The position numbers and the translations under genes were made by a program. Of a DNA stretch of 39,758 bases, positions 17,792 through 26,425 are shown piece after piece. The stretch is from an uncultured bacterium (GTDB taxonomy: Bacteria > Spirochaetota > UBA4802 > JAGODF01), in assembly GCA_937921485.1 (NCBI GenBank), contig CAKZSV010000036.1:1-39758 (forward strand), written 5' to 3'. Position 1 is the stretch's first letter. Every line of letters starts with the position of its first letter. Under the pieces are notes generated by a model. It made no database searches and was not told the origin of the DNA. It saw only the letters and a list, made by a program, of their open reading frames with translations.

Positions 17792-19330
17792 ATGAAAAAA
17801 ATTCTCTTTTCCTGTGCCGGCTGCAACACCTCATACTCAATCTCGCGTCATGATGCCGAAACACTTCCCTCGGGTGTATTTATATGCAAAACATGCGGGA
17901 AAAAAATCAAACTTGCATTTTGCCCCCGGTGCGGCACATCCTATTCAATCGGTTTCAGCCGCCAGCTTCAGGGAAGTTATCCGTTAAAATGCCGGCGTTG
18001 CGGAAGAGAGTTCAGGATTTCATTTGAATCCACAATTGCTCAAAAAAGTCATAAGGTGATGCCGCTGGAAGGGGGGCATGCCGAAAGGAAAAAAAAGATT
18101 ATTGATAGCATTTCTGATAATCATGCGCCGCAGGAAGAAAGTCGCAAAACAATTCCGGAAAAAAAAGTTTCCAGACAGAATCTGACGGAAGATTTTTTTT
18201 CTTTTGAAGCCGCAAAGTGTTATGGTATTTCAATATTTAAAATAAAAAAAATAGTGATCGCCGCGGTGGGTATTTTGGCTCTTTCAGTTATGCTGATGGC
18301 GTCATCATGGGCGGATAATTTTTTCCAGAGGCTGGAATTCGTGCGGCAAAATCATTTCATCCGGCATCTGTTGAATTTCATCGAAATTTTTATCACCTCT
18401 ACGGTTATTCTTTCCGTTAATACGGTTATTGCTCGAATGGATGCCGAAAAAAATAAGGGAACTTCTAAAAACCATTATAAGGATGTTCCCTTGTGGGAAC
18501 AATATATAGGGAAAAACCACTTTCTTTTGATACTATTTTTAAGGATGAAAGCGGTTGTTAGAGGTGCCCATAATGAATTCTTTACCGGTACAGGGCTCAT
18601 TTCTTTTGCCGTATCGCGAGCGCTTACGCTAATGGCAGGTGTTGCTGGGATAATTCTGGCATTCAACGCGCTCATAGTGCTTTTCAGTTCAATTCCCGTA
18701 ATAGGTCCTATTCTGTATTCGCTTTTGTTTCTGCCCGTCTATGCGCTGTCGATTTCGATTGTGCTTCTAAGCCTGATCGCATTCTGGTTTTATCCTCCTT
18801 TGCTGGCGTATGCCGGAGATGTGCGATCGAGCATTGCCGAATTTTTGAATTTTGTTCGGAAACACCATGTAACGCTCTTGCTTGTTGGCCTGGTACTTCT
18901 GGTGGTCACAACTGTTTTTGCAGGGCTGCTTTTGCTTTTTCACAATGCCACACTTGCAGTGGTGATTTCCCTTTCCGGAGCGTTTCTGGGTGATGAATTT
19001 TCAAAAATAATTCCTCCTGTTTCAGCGAGTATCGGCGAGGGACTCAATTTCATAGCCTTCTTTTCGCGATTGTCGTTGATGCATCATATCATGGGTGAAC
19101 TACTTACGGCGCATCGTATTGGCGGCATCTTTTTTGGCGCAGTGATAGTGCTGATTTCAACGGCAATCTATTCCATTATTCTTTCGGCAGCGGGAACGCT
19201 TTCCGTGTGGGCGTATCGGGCGGTGGAAAGCGGACGGTATCCCGATGTTCGACAGATACGATTTTTTTTATTCACACTTTTTTTGATTCTTGCAATCCTG
19301 TATCTTTTTAAAAAAATGTTTGTATCATAG
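17792..19330 (+). CDS. Zinc-ribbon polytopic membrane protein carrying an in-frame repeat insertion
   Basis: The protein has 512 residues. The N-terminal 75 residues hold four CxxC pairs (CAGC, CKTC, CPRC, CRRC), i.e. two MJ0042-like zinc ribbons. A charged linker leads to about seven or eight hydrophobic segments from residue 150 to the end. No enzyme motif is visible; a membrane protein with a cytosolic metal-binding head is what the sequence shows. Residues 221-259 (DNA about 18453-18569) are encoded by a dispersed palindromic repeat and are polar (GTSKNHYKDVPLWEQYIGKN then HFLL...), between the second and third membrane segments. Removing it joins DAEKN to NEFFTG in frame. It follows the PBP1A gene by 15 bases. 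Function unknown. Confidence 0.8.
   Translation: MKKILFSCAGCNTSYSISRHDAETLPSGVFICKTCGKKIKLAFCPRCGTSYSIGFSRQLQGSYPLKCRRCGREFRISFESTIAQKSHKVMPLEGGHAERKKKIIDSISDNHAPQEESRKTIPEKKVSRQNLTEDFFSFEAAKCYGISIFKIKKIVIAAVGILALSVMLMASSWADNFFQRLEFVRQNHFIRHLLNFIEIFITSTVILSVNTVIARMDAEKNKGTSKNHYKDVPLWEQYIGKNHFLLILFLRMKAVVRGAHNEFFTGTGLISFAVSRALTLMAGVAGIILAFNALIVLFSSIPVIGPILYSLLFLPVYALSISIVLLSLIAFWFYPPLLAYAGDVRSSIAEFLNFVRKHHVTLLLVGLVLLVVTTVFAGLLLLFHNATLAVVISLSGAFLGDEFSKIIPPVSASIGEGLNFIAFFSRLSLMHHIMGELLTAHRIGGIFFGAVIVLISTAIYSIILSAAGTLSVWAYRAVESGRYPDVRQIRFFLFTLFLILAILYLFKKMFVS
18451..18569 (+). repeat. Palindromic TIR-bounded repeat, copy 1 (in coding sequence)
   Basis: The first 58 bp (18451-18508) match the copy at 33349-33406 at 56 positions. 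AAGGGAAC (18455-18462) pairs with GTTCCCTT (18485-18492); the latter can instead pair with the following GGGAAC (GTTCCCTTGTGGGAAC). A right end GGTTGTTAGAGGTGCCC (18553-18569) matches the inverse of the left end GGGAACTTCTAAAAACC (18457-18473) at 14 of 17 positions. ATAA precedes the left end and follows the right end, a possible 4-bp target duplication. This 113-bp unit plus 4 bp equals 39 codons with no stop. It encodes no transposase; a MITE-like element is the inference. Confidence 0.7.
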
Positions 19331-19417
19331 CTGCCAGCCATAAGAAAATAAAATTGTATTTGACGCAATACCGCTTTTAGCACTCGGTGTGGCGTAATCT
19401 ATAAATATAAAGGATTA

Positions 19418-21004
19418 ATGCATCAGATGAATTTCGAAGACTACAATCTTCATGAGTTGCTGCTGAAAGGCTTGCGCGATGCTGGTTTTGAGCATCCCCT
19501 GCAGGTTCAGGAAGCTTCGCTCACACACGCGCTTGACGGCAGAGACCTTTTCGTCCAATCTCAAACCGGTTCCGGGAAAACTGCCGCGTTTCTCATCCCG
19601 ATTTTCCAGATTATGCTTACCCGTCCCGGGAAAAGAACCCGCGCGCTTGTGGTAGCGCCGACGCGTGAGCTTGCCTCGCAGATTGAGAAAGAGGCAAAAC
19701 TCATCGGGAAATATCTTCCCTTCAAAGTCGGGGTTTTTTATGGAGGCGTTGGGTACACGCATCAGGAGCAATTGCTGAAACAGGGGATAGACATCATCGT
19801 CGGAACTCCGGGCAGGCTTATCGATTTCAATCGGTCCGGCAAGCTCGATTTTTCCGACGTGAACATTCTGGTTATTGATGAAGCCGATCGGCTTTTCGAT
19901 ATGGGTTTTTTCCCCGATTTAAAAAAGATTATCCATAAAATGCCGCCGAAAAGCGGGCGGCAGACGATGCTCTTCAGCGCGACTTTGAACTATGAGGTCC
20001 GTAAAATCGCGTATGAATACATGAATGAACCTGAGCTTGTTGAACTCAGTCCGGATAGAATTACCGTCGATACCATTGAGCAGAAGCTCTATCATGTCGG
20101 AAGCACCGAAAAGATGCGCCTGCTTCTTGGAATTTTGAAGAAAGAAAATCCCCGCAACGCAATTATTTTTACAAATACCAAGCGCATGGCGCATGAAGTC
20201 GCCATGCGACTCGAGAAAAACGGCATTGCATGCGAGTACATTATCGGCGATCTTCCGCAATCCAAACGGCTGAAAATCATTGAAAATATTAAGTCAGGGA
20301 AACTCCGCTTTCTGGTGGCAACGGATGTCGCCTCACGAGGGCTTCATATTGACGATCTTGAACTCGTGCTAAATTATGATTTGCCGGAAAATAGCGAGAG
20401 CTATGTGCACCGCATCGGCAGGACGGCGCGGGTTGGGAAAGGAGGAAAAGCAATATCCCTGGTTTGCGAAAAATATGTGTATGGACTGGAGGCCATCGAA
20501 GCATATACAAAGACGAAAATACCGGTGGCGTGGGCCGATGAGGAATTGTATGCTGACGATGCGAGCAGAGGAATGAGAATCGCCACGGAAAAGGATCATC
20601 GCCGCAGAAGCGATGAAAAAGGGAAAAGGAGAGAAAAGCGGCACGCGACAGCGCCTGCAGCTCGAGAAGGAGATGTCCGTAAACCCGGAAGAATGAAAGA
20701 TCGTGAAATTTTACCGGAGAGAAATCAAGCAAAGACAACAGTAAAAAAATCGGCGCAGACTGCGGCAGGAAAGTCAGGAATGCGGCATGGAAATCAAAAA
20801 GAGCATGGAATAAAACATGCTGAGAGGAAGCAACGCGGAGGGAAGGCCGAGCGCTCTTCCAAAAATTCGCTTGACGCTCGGCTCGATTACTACAGGCAAA
20901 AATACGGGGATAATTTCAAAATCAAAGAAGAAACGGCAGCAAAGCAAAAGGAATCATTGATTTCGAGAATTATGGGTATTTTTACAAGGAAGAAAAAGCA
21001 GTGA
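19418..21004 (+). CDS. DEAD-box ATP-dependent RNA helicase (RhlE-like)
   Basis: Cytoplasmic RNA helicase, 528 residues, for ribosome assembly or RNA turnover. The complete motif series is present: SQTGSGKT (Walker A), PTRELASQ, GTPGR, VIDEADR (DEAD), FSATL, IFTNTK, VATDVASRGLHID and HRIGRTAR. The helicase core ends near residue 375. The last 150 residues are a basic, low-complexity tail rich in Lys, Arg and Glu, typical of RhlE/DeaD-like RNA-binding extensions, ending in a KKKQ cluster. AGGA lies just before the ATG at 19418; Met4 (19427) is an alternative. The start is 87 bp after the zinc-ribbon gene; the end overlaps the next gene. Confidence 0.95.
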   Translation: MHQMNFEDYNLHELLLKGLRDAGFEHPLQVQEASLTHALDGRDLFVQSQTGSGKTAAFLIPIFQIMLTRPGKRTRALVVAPTRELASQIEKEAKLIGKYLPFKVGVFYGGVGYTHQEQLLKQGIDIIVGTPGRLIDFNRSGKLDFSDVNILVIDEADRLFDMGFFPDLKKIIHKMPPKSGRQTMLFSATLNYEVRKIAYEYMNEPELVELSPDRITVDTIEQKLYHVGSTEKMRLLLGILKKENPRNAIIFTNTKRMAHEVAMRLEKNGIACEYIIGDLPQSKRLKIIENIKSGKLRFLVATDVASRGLHIDDLELVLNYDLPENSESYVHRIGRTARVGKGGKAISLVCEKYVYGLEAIEAYTKTKIPVAWADEELYADDASRGMRIATEKDHRRRSDEKGKRREKRHATAPAAREGDVRKPGRMKDREILPERNQAKTTVKKSAQTAAGKSGMRHGNQKEHGIKHAERKQRGGKAERSSKNSLDARLDYYRQKYGDNFKIKEETAAKQKESLISRIMGIFTRKKKQ

Positions 21005-21408
21005 TTGAATGGCAGATACTATTTCTGGGCCTCTTCATAATTGTTTTGCTTGTAAGCAGGGTTATTTCAGAAAAAGCGTCTGCGATGCTCAGCGATAACC
21101 AGCGGGAAACCCTTGCCCGATCATTTTCTTCCTTTCGTAAAATTACGATTTTTCCTCTTCTGGGTGTGATCGTCCTGTATTATTTCGGATTGAAACTTTT
21201 CCCCGCGCATGAAAATGCCGTTTCAACCGTTTCCTTTATTCTTTTATTCTTGTATGTTCTCGTGGTAAATGCGGTGATATTCAGAAAAATGAGTATATTG
21301 CACTTGCCGCCCGCCTATGTACGGCGCATCATCCTTGCCCGCGTGCTTTTGTACGGGGCCGTCGGCTTTGTGATCTTTTTTTTGTGGATGACTGCCGGAG
21401 AATTGTAA
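21001..21408 (+). CDS. Small polytopic membrane protein
   Basis: The 135-residue protein has about four hydrophobic segments (residues 4-20, 48-66, 74-93 and 110-130) joined by short charged loops. No family is recognised. The start is GTG at 21001, overlapping the helicase stop in GTGA, so translation is probably coupled to the helicase. It ends five bases before the convergent clpC stop. Membership of the helicase transcription unit is seen; a functional link is not established. Confidence 0.7.
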   Translation: MIEWQILFLGLFIIVLLVSRVISEKASAMLSDNQRETLARSFSSFRKITIFPLLGVIVLYYFGLKLFPAHENAVSTVSFILLFLYVLVVNAVIFRKMSILHLPPAYVRRIILARVLLYGAVGFVIFFLWMTAGEL

Positions 21409-21427
21409 GCTAATTATGAGCTTTTTT
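21407..21427 (+). terminator. Weak terminator between the helicase unit and clpC
   Basis: AAGCT (21407-21411) and AGCTT (21419-21423) enclose a 7-nt loop, and the T run continues to 21427. The stem is short. It overlaps the stop codons of both convergent genes, the only space available for termination. Confidence 0.35.
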
Positions 21428-23894
21428 GCGCCGGTTCAGGATGCGAGCCGCTTTCGGACGGCGTATCTGCTCCTTCGGCAAGCACTTTCAAGTAGATGTG
21501 TTTGTGCTTCATCCCTACAAATATTCTCTTTGCGTTTTCAAACCTGCCTTTAAGCATTTCGGTTGCCAGGAGGTCTTCCACTTCGGTCTGAACCGTCCGG
21601 CGGAGATGTCGTGCTCCATAGGCGGGGTCAAAGCCTTTTTTCGCCAGATGCGATTTTGCGGCGTTTGAAAATACAAGCTCCAGCCCTTTTTCTTCCAGGC
21701 GTTCGTTAACTTCTTCGAGCAAAAGATCGACGATGAGGCGAATGTGGTGCTGATCTAAGGGATGAAAATAGATCACTTCATCAAGCCGGTTGATGAATTC
21801 CGGATTGAAGAGGCGTTTGAGTTCCTTAAAATGCGTCCCTCTGGAATCGCCGCCGGCGGGATCGGGTTCAATAAATCCCATTTTCACTGCCGAGGAAATG
21901 TCCTTGCTCCCGATGTTTGAGGTCATGATGATGATGGTATCGCGGAAACTCACGGCAGTGCCGCTGTTGTCGGTGAGTTCGCCCTCTTCGAGTATCTGTA
22001 AAAGGATATTAAAGACATCGGGATGCGCTTTTTCTATTTCATCAAAGAGCACCACTGAATAGGGTCGCCGCCGCACCTTTTCTGTAAGCTGTCCGCCATC
22101 ATCGTATCCGATGTAGCCGGGAGGAGCGCCGATGATACGGGAAACCGCGTGCTTCTCCATGTATTCGGACATATCAAGCCGCACCAGAGCGGATTCATCG
22201 CCGAAGAGAAACTCCGCCAGCGCCTTGGCAAGTTCCGTTTTTCCCACGCCGGTGGGGCCGAGAAACACAAACGAACCGATGGGGCGATTCTCGTTTTTCA
22301 GGCCTGTTCGGGAACGGCGGATGGCGCGGCAAATGGTTTTGATGGCGTCATCCTGGCCGATGATGCGGCGGTGAAGTTCCTCTTCCATGCGCAAAAGCTT
22401 TTCAGCTTCCGATTCTTCCATGCTTTCAACGGGTATTCCCGTCCATTGTGACACAATCTGGGCAATCTGCGCGGAAGTGACCACGATTTCATATTCATTC
22501 ACTTTCTGCTGCCAGTCGTTTACTTTCGATGCAAGGGCCTGACGAAGGTCGTTTATCCTGTCGCGCAGTGCCGCTGCCTGCTCATATTCCTGCAGTTTTA
22601 CAAGTTCATTTTTTCGCTCATTTAAAAGGTCGATCTGGCTTTCAAGTTTCTGAATGTCCGCAGGTTTTTCATGGTTGTCGAACCGGGCTTTGGATGCTGC
22701 TTCGTCGATGATGTCGATTGCCTTGTCGGGGAAAAACCTGTCATGTATGTATCTGTCGGACAGAAACACCGCCTTATAAATTGCGTCATCTGAGAACCGT
22801 ACTTTATGAAAACTTTCATAACGAGATTTTATGCCCTTAAGAATTTCAAGCGTTTCCTCAAAACTCGGTTCTTCGACGTAGACAGTCTGAAAACGGCGCT
22901 CAAGCGCGGCATCCTTTTCAACGTACATCCTGTATTCATTGAGCGTGGTTGCGCCGATGCACTGAAGCTCGCCTCGGGCAAGGGCGGGCTTCAGCATGTT
23001 CGCCGCGTCGATGGCGCCTTCTGCGGCGCCCGCGCCGATGATGGTGTGAAGCTCGTCAATGAAGATAATGACATCGTCGGCTTCCTTGATTTCCTTCATG
23101 ATGCGTTTCAGACGGTCTTCGAATTCCCCGCGGTATTTGGTTCCTGCAACAATCGAAGGAAGATCCAAACACATGACTCGCTTGCTGGCAATCGATTCGG
23201 GCACATCTCCCGAGACTATTCGCTGCGCGAGCCCCTCAACGATGGCGGTTTTTCCCACGCCGGCTTCTCCGATGAGGATGGGGTTGTTTTTCGTTTTTCG
23301 CGTGAGAATCCGGATGACGCGTTCAATTTCTTTTTGCCGGCCGATTACCGGATCTATCTTTCCTTCCGCGGAAAGCTGAGTCAGATTGATTGAAAATTCC
23401 TCCAGTACCGCCGTTTTGCCTTTATCTTGAGGTTTTAAACCGAATGAAGGTTGAGGCGAAATGCCAAGTATTTTTATGATTTCGCTCTTGATGACCTTAT
23501 AGTCAATGCCGGAATTGATTATCTGATCGATTCCCGCGCAGCTTGCGTCTCTGAAAATTGCAAGGAGGAGGTGCTCGGTTCCAATATAGGTGTTTTTCAG
23601 TTTCCTTGCTTCATCTTTTGCGATGTCGATGATTTTCGTAAAGCGCGTGCTTATGGGGACATTGCCGAGGATGATGGTGGTGCCGGGTTTTTTTATGGTA
23701 TTCTCAATGCTTCGTCTCAGACTTTCGAAGTTGATGTTGAGCGATTTGCAGATACGGGCGGCGACGGAGTCCTCATCTTTCAAAAGGGCGAGCATGATAT
23801 GCTCAGGTCCGAGAGAATCAGAAGAGAGCCTCCTGCCTTCGGATTGGGCATATATTTCAAGGACTTTCCTCGATCTTTTGGTGAATTCAAACAT
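21414..23894 (-). CDS. clpC: ClpC AAA+ unfoldase
   Basis: Hsp100 ATPase of 826 residues that unfolds substrates for ClpP. The N-terminal double Clp-N repeat covers about 1-145. Walker A motifs are GEAGVGKT (about residue 210) and GPTGVGKT (about 545), with Walker [11 protein letters not shown] and [15 protein letters not shown]-like coiled middle region ([16 protein letters not shown], about 435) marks it as ClpC rather than ClpA or ClpB; that is the adaptor-binding segment. The ATG at 23894 ([10 protein letters not shown]) has AGGAGA 8 bases upstream and matches the family N-terminus; 12 codons further upstream are excluded. It is the last gene of mcsA-mcsB-clpC, 108 bp after mcsB, with a large hairpin in the gap. 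clpP is not in the window. Confidence 0.96.
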   Translation of the reverse strand: MFEFTKRSRKVLEIYAQSEGRRLSSDSLGPEHIMLALLKDEDSVAARICKSLNINFESLRRSIENTIKKPGTTIILGNVPISTRFTKIIDIAKDEARKLKNTYIGTEHLLLAIFRDASCAGIDQIINSGIDYKVIKSEIIKILGISPQPSFGLKPQDKGKTAVLEEFSINLTQLSAEGKIDPVIGRQKEIERVIRILTRKTKNNPILIGEAGVGKTAIVEGLAQRIVSGDVPESIASKRVMCLDLPSIVAGTKYRGEFEDRLKRIMKEIKEADDVIIFIDELHTIIGAGAAEGAIDAANMLKPALARGELQCIGATTLNEYRMYVEKDAALERRFQTVYVEEPSFEETLEILKGIKSRYESFHKVRFSDDAIYKAVFLSDRYIHDRFFPDKAIDIIDEAASKARFDNHEKPADIQKLESQIDLLNERKNELVKLQEYEQAAALRDRINDLRQALASKVNDWQQKVNEYEIVVTSAQIAQIVSQWTGIPVESMEESEAEKLLRMEEELHRRIIGQDDAIKTICRAIRRSRTGLKNENRPIGSFVFLGPTGVGKTELAKALAEFLFGDESALVRLDMSEYMEKHAVSRIIGAPPGYIGYDDGGQLTEKVRRRPYSVVLFDEIEKAHPDVFNILLQILEEGELTDNSGTAVSFRDTIIIMTSNIGSKDISSAVKMGFIEPDPAGGDSRGTHFKELKRLFNPEFINRLDEVIYFHPLDQHHIRLIVDLLLEEVNERLEEKGLELVFSNAAKSHLAKKGFDPAYGARHLRRTVQTEVEDLLATEMLKGRFENAKRIFVGMKHKHIYLKVLAEGADTPSESGSHPEPAQKSS

Positions 23895-23934
23895 GTTTTC
23901 TTTCTCCTGATTGCTCCTCTGCCATACCAATTAT

Positions 23935-23999
23935 CGGAGAAAAGGTTAATCGGCTCAAGGGCTCGCAGCATTCGATAAGAATCACAAACCTTTTCTCCG
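23935..23999 (-). promoter_or_regulatory. Long inverted repeat between mcsB and clpC
   Basis: CGGAGAAAAGGTT (23935-23947) and AACCTTTTCTCCG (23987-23999) form a perfect 13-bp stem around a 39-nt loop, starting four bases after the mcsB stop and ending about 40 bases before the clpC start. There is no T-tract, so it is not a classical terminator. It could stabilise or process the mRNA, or bind a regulator. Confidence 0.6.
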
Positions 24000-24002
24000 G
24001 CG

Positions 24003-25064
24003 TTATTCTGCCGCCTTTTCCTTCTGCTGTATATGACCTCGCAGGTAGTCCGCCCTGAATTCGTCCGCTTCCGAAATTGAGATAAAATTTCTTCCCGCGA
24101 TTCGCTGCAGGTGCGACCACTGGATATTGATCATTAAATCATTAATTTTCTGCAAATCAATATTTTTTATCAGGGAAAGAAGAATCCCCAGGCGAAGATT
24201 CGAAAGATGTTCCATGGCTTCGGAGTAGGAAATGCTTCTGCTGTAGGCTAAAATTCCCCAGGAGCGCCATGTTCTGTCATCAATTTTTTTTCTGTTCTGG
24301 GAATAATACAGCTCTCTGCTTTTGCGTTCTTCACCGATGAGAAAATGCGTTGCGCTCTCCATTTGTTCTTCAATTTCTTTTTCCGAAAAGCCGAGCGAAC
24401 CGGCATTGCTGAGCAGATACAGCGAACCAACCGTTTCTATGGTTTCGCCTATGATGCCGCGCATTGTGATATTTTTCGATTTGAATAATGAGATACTATC
24501 GCTAAGCGGATTGACAATTGTGTAGGTAGGAAGGAAAAGCATGAGAGAAATTTTCAAACCGCATCCTGCGTTTGCGGGCCGCGAGGTGAGATGACCGAAC
24601 TGAGGGGAAAACGCGTATGGAATGACTTTATTCAGTTCTTCATCAATTTGTTTCGCTTCATCCAGACATTGCCATATCTCAAAGCCGGGGCGAATGAGGT
24701 GAATGCGGAAATGATCTTCCTCGTTGACCAGGATTGCGAATTTTTCGTCGTGATCGATTAAAGCAAATGAATGCGGAGAATGTTCCAACTCAATCGTGAT
24801 AAGCCCGCGTTCGCGCAGATAGCGGCGGTCGATTTCATCGAGCTTTGGAATTTCGGCGATTATGATATTGTCTTTTATGCTTGAGCTTTCGGTGAAGTTT
24901 TTAATCACCGCTTCTAAAACGTGCAGATCATTCCTCTTGAGCATGTGCGGGAAAGGCAGAGAGGGAAAATTGCGGGCGAGACGTACCCTCGTGGATATTA
25001 CAACATCCGAATCGGAGCCAGTGAGGGACCAGGAGCCGGTCCTGTTTAAAAGATTTTCGAGCAT
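24003..25064 (-). CDS. mcsB: McsB-like protein arginine kinase with altered active-site loop
   Basis: Phosphagen-kinase fold protein, 353 residues. McsB in Firmicutes phosphorylates arginines to mark proteins for ClpC. Family features present: STRVRLARN (nucleotide-binding Arg), NEEDHFRIH (catalytic Glu about 116) and RGIIGE (Glu207). The loop normally reading CPTN-GTGxRA is here SRPANAGCGLKIS, with Arg162 where the Cys belongs; that Cys (Cys167 in B. subtilis) is needed for kinase activity. The C-terminal phosphoarginine-pocket motif RDxxRA is reduced to ADEFRA (333-338). It lies three bases after mcsA and before clpC, so the cluster assignment is sure; whether it is an active kinase is not. 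Confidence 0.88.
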   Translation of the reverse strand: MLENLLNRTGSWSLTGSDSDVVISTRVRLARNFPSLPFPHMLKRNDLHVLEAVIKNFTESSSIKDNIIIAEIPKLDEIDRRYLRERGLITIELEHSPHSFALIDHDEKFAILVNEEDHFRIHLIRPGFEIWQCLDEAKQIDEELNKVIPYAFSPQFGHLTSRPANAGCGLKISLMLFLPTYTIVNPLSDSISLFKSKNITMRGIIGETIETVGSLYLLSNAGSLGFSEKEIEEQMESATHFLIGEERKSRELYYSQNRKKIDDRTWRSWGILAYSRSISYSEAMEHLSNLRLGILLSLIKNIDLQKINDLMINIQWSHLQRIAGRNFISISEADEFRADYLRGHIQQKEKAAE

Positions 25065-25067
25065 GGT

Positions 25068-25616
25068 TCAGCTTCTGCGGGATTTTTCCAGATCCCGTAT
25101 TCTGTCGCGAATAAGTGCGGCTTCCTCGTATTGTTCACGGGAAACCGCGGCATCCAGCTTCTTCTGCAGTTCCGACAACTGAGATAGTTCTTCCAGTATT
25201 TCAGAATTTTCCGATTTAGGAGTCAGAAGTATGTTCTTCCTGCCGTTCGGTTCAATGTAGTGCGATGGGGTGCTGCCTGTATGATATTCAAAAACATGCG
25301 ACGATTTCAGCGAGGCAAGCAGAGGAGTTTCCATGTCGAGATAACAGCGCGGACATCCGAGCATTCCGCTTTTTCTGTATTCAGAATATGACAAACCGCA
25401 ATGTCCGCATGCAACATCCGTGGAATCATTTCTCATATCTTCCATGTTAATGAAGGAAAGCATATCGTGAAGTGATAAAGAAAAATTTGATATTCGTGAG
25501 TTGACGCCCGCACGGCGCGCGCATTGCTCGCAGAGATGCAGTTCCGTTTTTACATTTTTCACGATTTCCGTGAGGTGAATGGTCGCTTCGTTGTTATTGC
25601 ATTTTTCGCATTTCAT
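25068..25616 (-). CDS. mcsA: McsA-like zinc-binding activator with UVR domain
   Basis: The 182-residue protein has an N-terminal zinc finger (CEKC, CEQC), a second one (CGHC, CPRC at about 70-95) and a C-terminal UVR motif (LSELQKKLDAAVSREQYEEA then ALIRDRIRDLE, about 145-178). In Firmicutes McsA binds McsB and is required for its kinase activity; the UVR helix resembles the ClpC middle region at about residue 435 of its neighbour. It is the first gene of the three-gene cluster. No ctsR gene precedes it, unlike the B. subtilis operon. Confidence 0.9.
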   Translation of the reverse strand: MKCEKCNNNEATIHLTEIVKNVKTELHLCEQCARRAGVNSRISNFSLSLHDMLSFINMEDMRNDSTDVACGHCGLSYSEYRKSGMLGCPRCYLDMETPLLASLKSSHVFEYHTGSTPSHYIEPNGRKNILLTPKSENSEILEELSQLSELQKKLDAAVSREQYEEAALIRDRIRDLEKSRRS

Positions 25617-25657
25617 AGCTCAATAATTCGTTCAATTGACATTCTCTCGTATGCCGC

Positions 25658-25774
25658 TTACGGCGCAATCAAAAATCCGCCTCTAATTTTGAAAATCTTG
25701 CCTGCTTCAGAAGCCTTGATTTCCTTGATAGATATGCAATTATCTCTCAAGGAAAACATGGTGATTATATTATA
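25658..25774 (-). promoter_or_regulatory. mcsA leader: double TATAAT and a 33-codon upstream ORF
   Basis: Two overlapping minus-strand TATAAT boxes (25769-25774 and 25764-25769) are the best promoter candidate for mcsA-mcsB-clpC; no good -35 is placed. The ATG at 25757-25759 lies only a few bases downstream and opens a 33-codon frame (MFSLRDNCISIKEIK...) ending at 25658, 41 bp before mcsA. It has no Shine-Dalgarno sequence, so it would be leaderless. It may be a regulatory upstream peptide or chance. Confidence 0.4.
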
Positions 25775-25853
25775 CAAAAAAAAATAATACATTTCCACAA
25801 AAAATATTTTTTTTGCATATTCCTGCTGCTGATAAAAGCGGGAGGAAACATCA

Positions 25854-25913
25854 ATGATATATTTCTTTCTCGGATGTGTCGTACTAATTATGGTGAATGT
25901 ATTGCCGGGGTAG
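25854..25913 (+). CDS. Possible 19-aa membrane miniprotein
   Basis: The ATG at 25854 is preceded by GGGAGG with 8 bases of spacing, close to ideal and better than many annotated genes here. The frame reads MIYFFLGCVVLIMVNVLPG then stop: one hydrophobic segment. It lies in the otherwise gene-free 410-bp gap between mcsA and the STAS gene. Too short for homology; expression is inference. Confidence 0.4.
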   Translation: MIYFFLGCVVLIMVNVLPG

Positions 25914-26026
25914 CTGATTATAATAATCCGTCCGGAGTGATGGTGCTGCATGATAATTACGAATAGCATAAATAGTGCTTGATAATCTTACCCGCTTATT
26001 ATTTATTGTTCTGTGATGGAGCGCAG

Positions 26027-26401
26027 ATGCCCGTGAAATTCAGAACACTCAATATCTATGCCATTTTCGATATTCAGGGCGATATCACTTATGAGGTGGC
26101 TCAGAACCTTGAAAGAAGCGCGGTGGAAAATATCCCCCAGGGCTTTTCCAACGTAGTTATTAACATGGAAAATGTTCCCAGCATCGACAGTTCGTCTCTG
26201 GGCGTTCTTCTGCGCATCTCCGTGAAGCTGGCGCAGAAGGGGATTACGCTTTTTCTCATGGGTTTAAATGCGCAGATAAAAGGAATGATTAAAATAGCCG
26301 GCACACAGGGGTATTTTCGATTCATCCCCGACGAAGCGAGTTTGATGAAGATTCAGACAAAAAAAGAACTCGACGAATTTCTTGCGGGTGATTCCGAATA
26401 A
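26027..26401 (+). CDS. STAS-domain anti-sigma-factor antagonist-like protein
   Basis: The 124-residue single-domain SpoIIAA/RsbV-like protein belongs to a family that switches anti-sigma factors or other partners through serine phosphorylation. The phosphoacceptor region VPSIDSSSLGVLLRIS matches the family's D-S-S/T-G-L motif, with extra Ser. The start at 26027 (MPVKFRT) is chosen because GGAG lies 6 bases upstream; 16 upstream codons are open but read through AT-rich non-coding-like sequence. No kinase or phosphatase partner is adjacent. It is convergent with the RtcA-like gene. Confidence 0.9.
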   Translation: MPVKFRTLNIYAIFDIQGDITYEVAQNLERSAVENIPQGFSNVVINMENVPSIDSSSLGVLLRISVKLAQKGITLFLMGLNAQIKGMIKIAGTQGYFRFIPDEASLMKIQTKKELDEFLAGDSE

Positions 26402-26425
26402 ACGCAAGAGGGTTCCTGAAATGCC

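Noticed and set aside
19377..19385. TTAGCACTC, an exact CIRCE half-site upstream of the DEAD-box helicase gene
   Set aside because: The position of the second arm (19395-19403) reads TAATCTATA, not GAGTGCTAA, so it is a lone half-site and probably chance.
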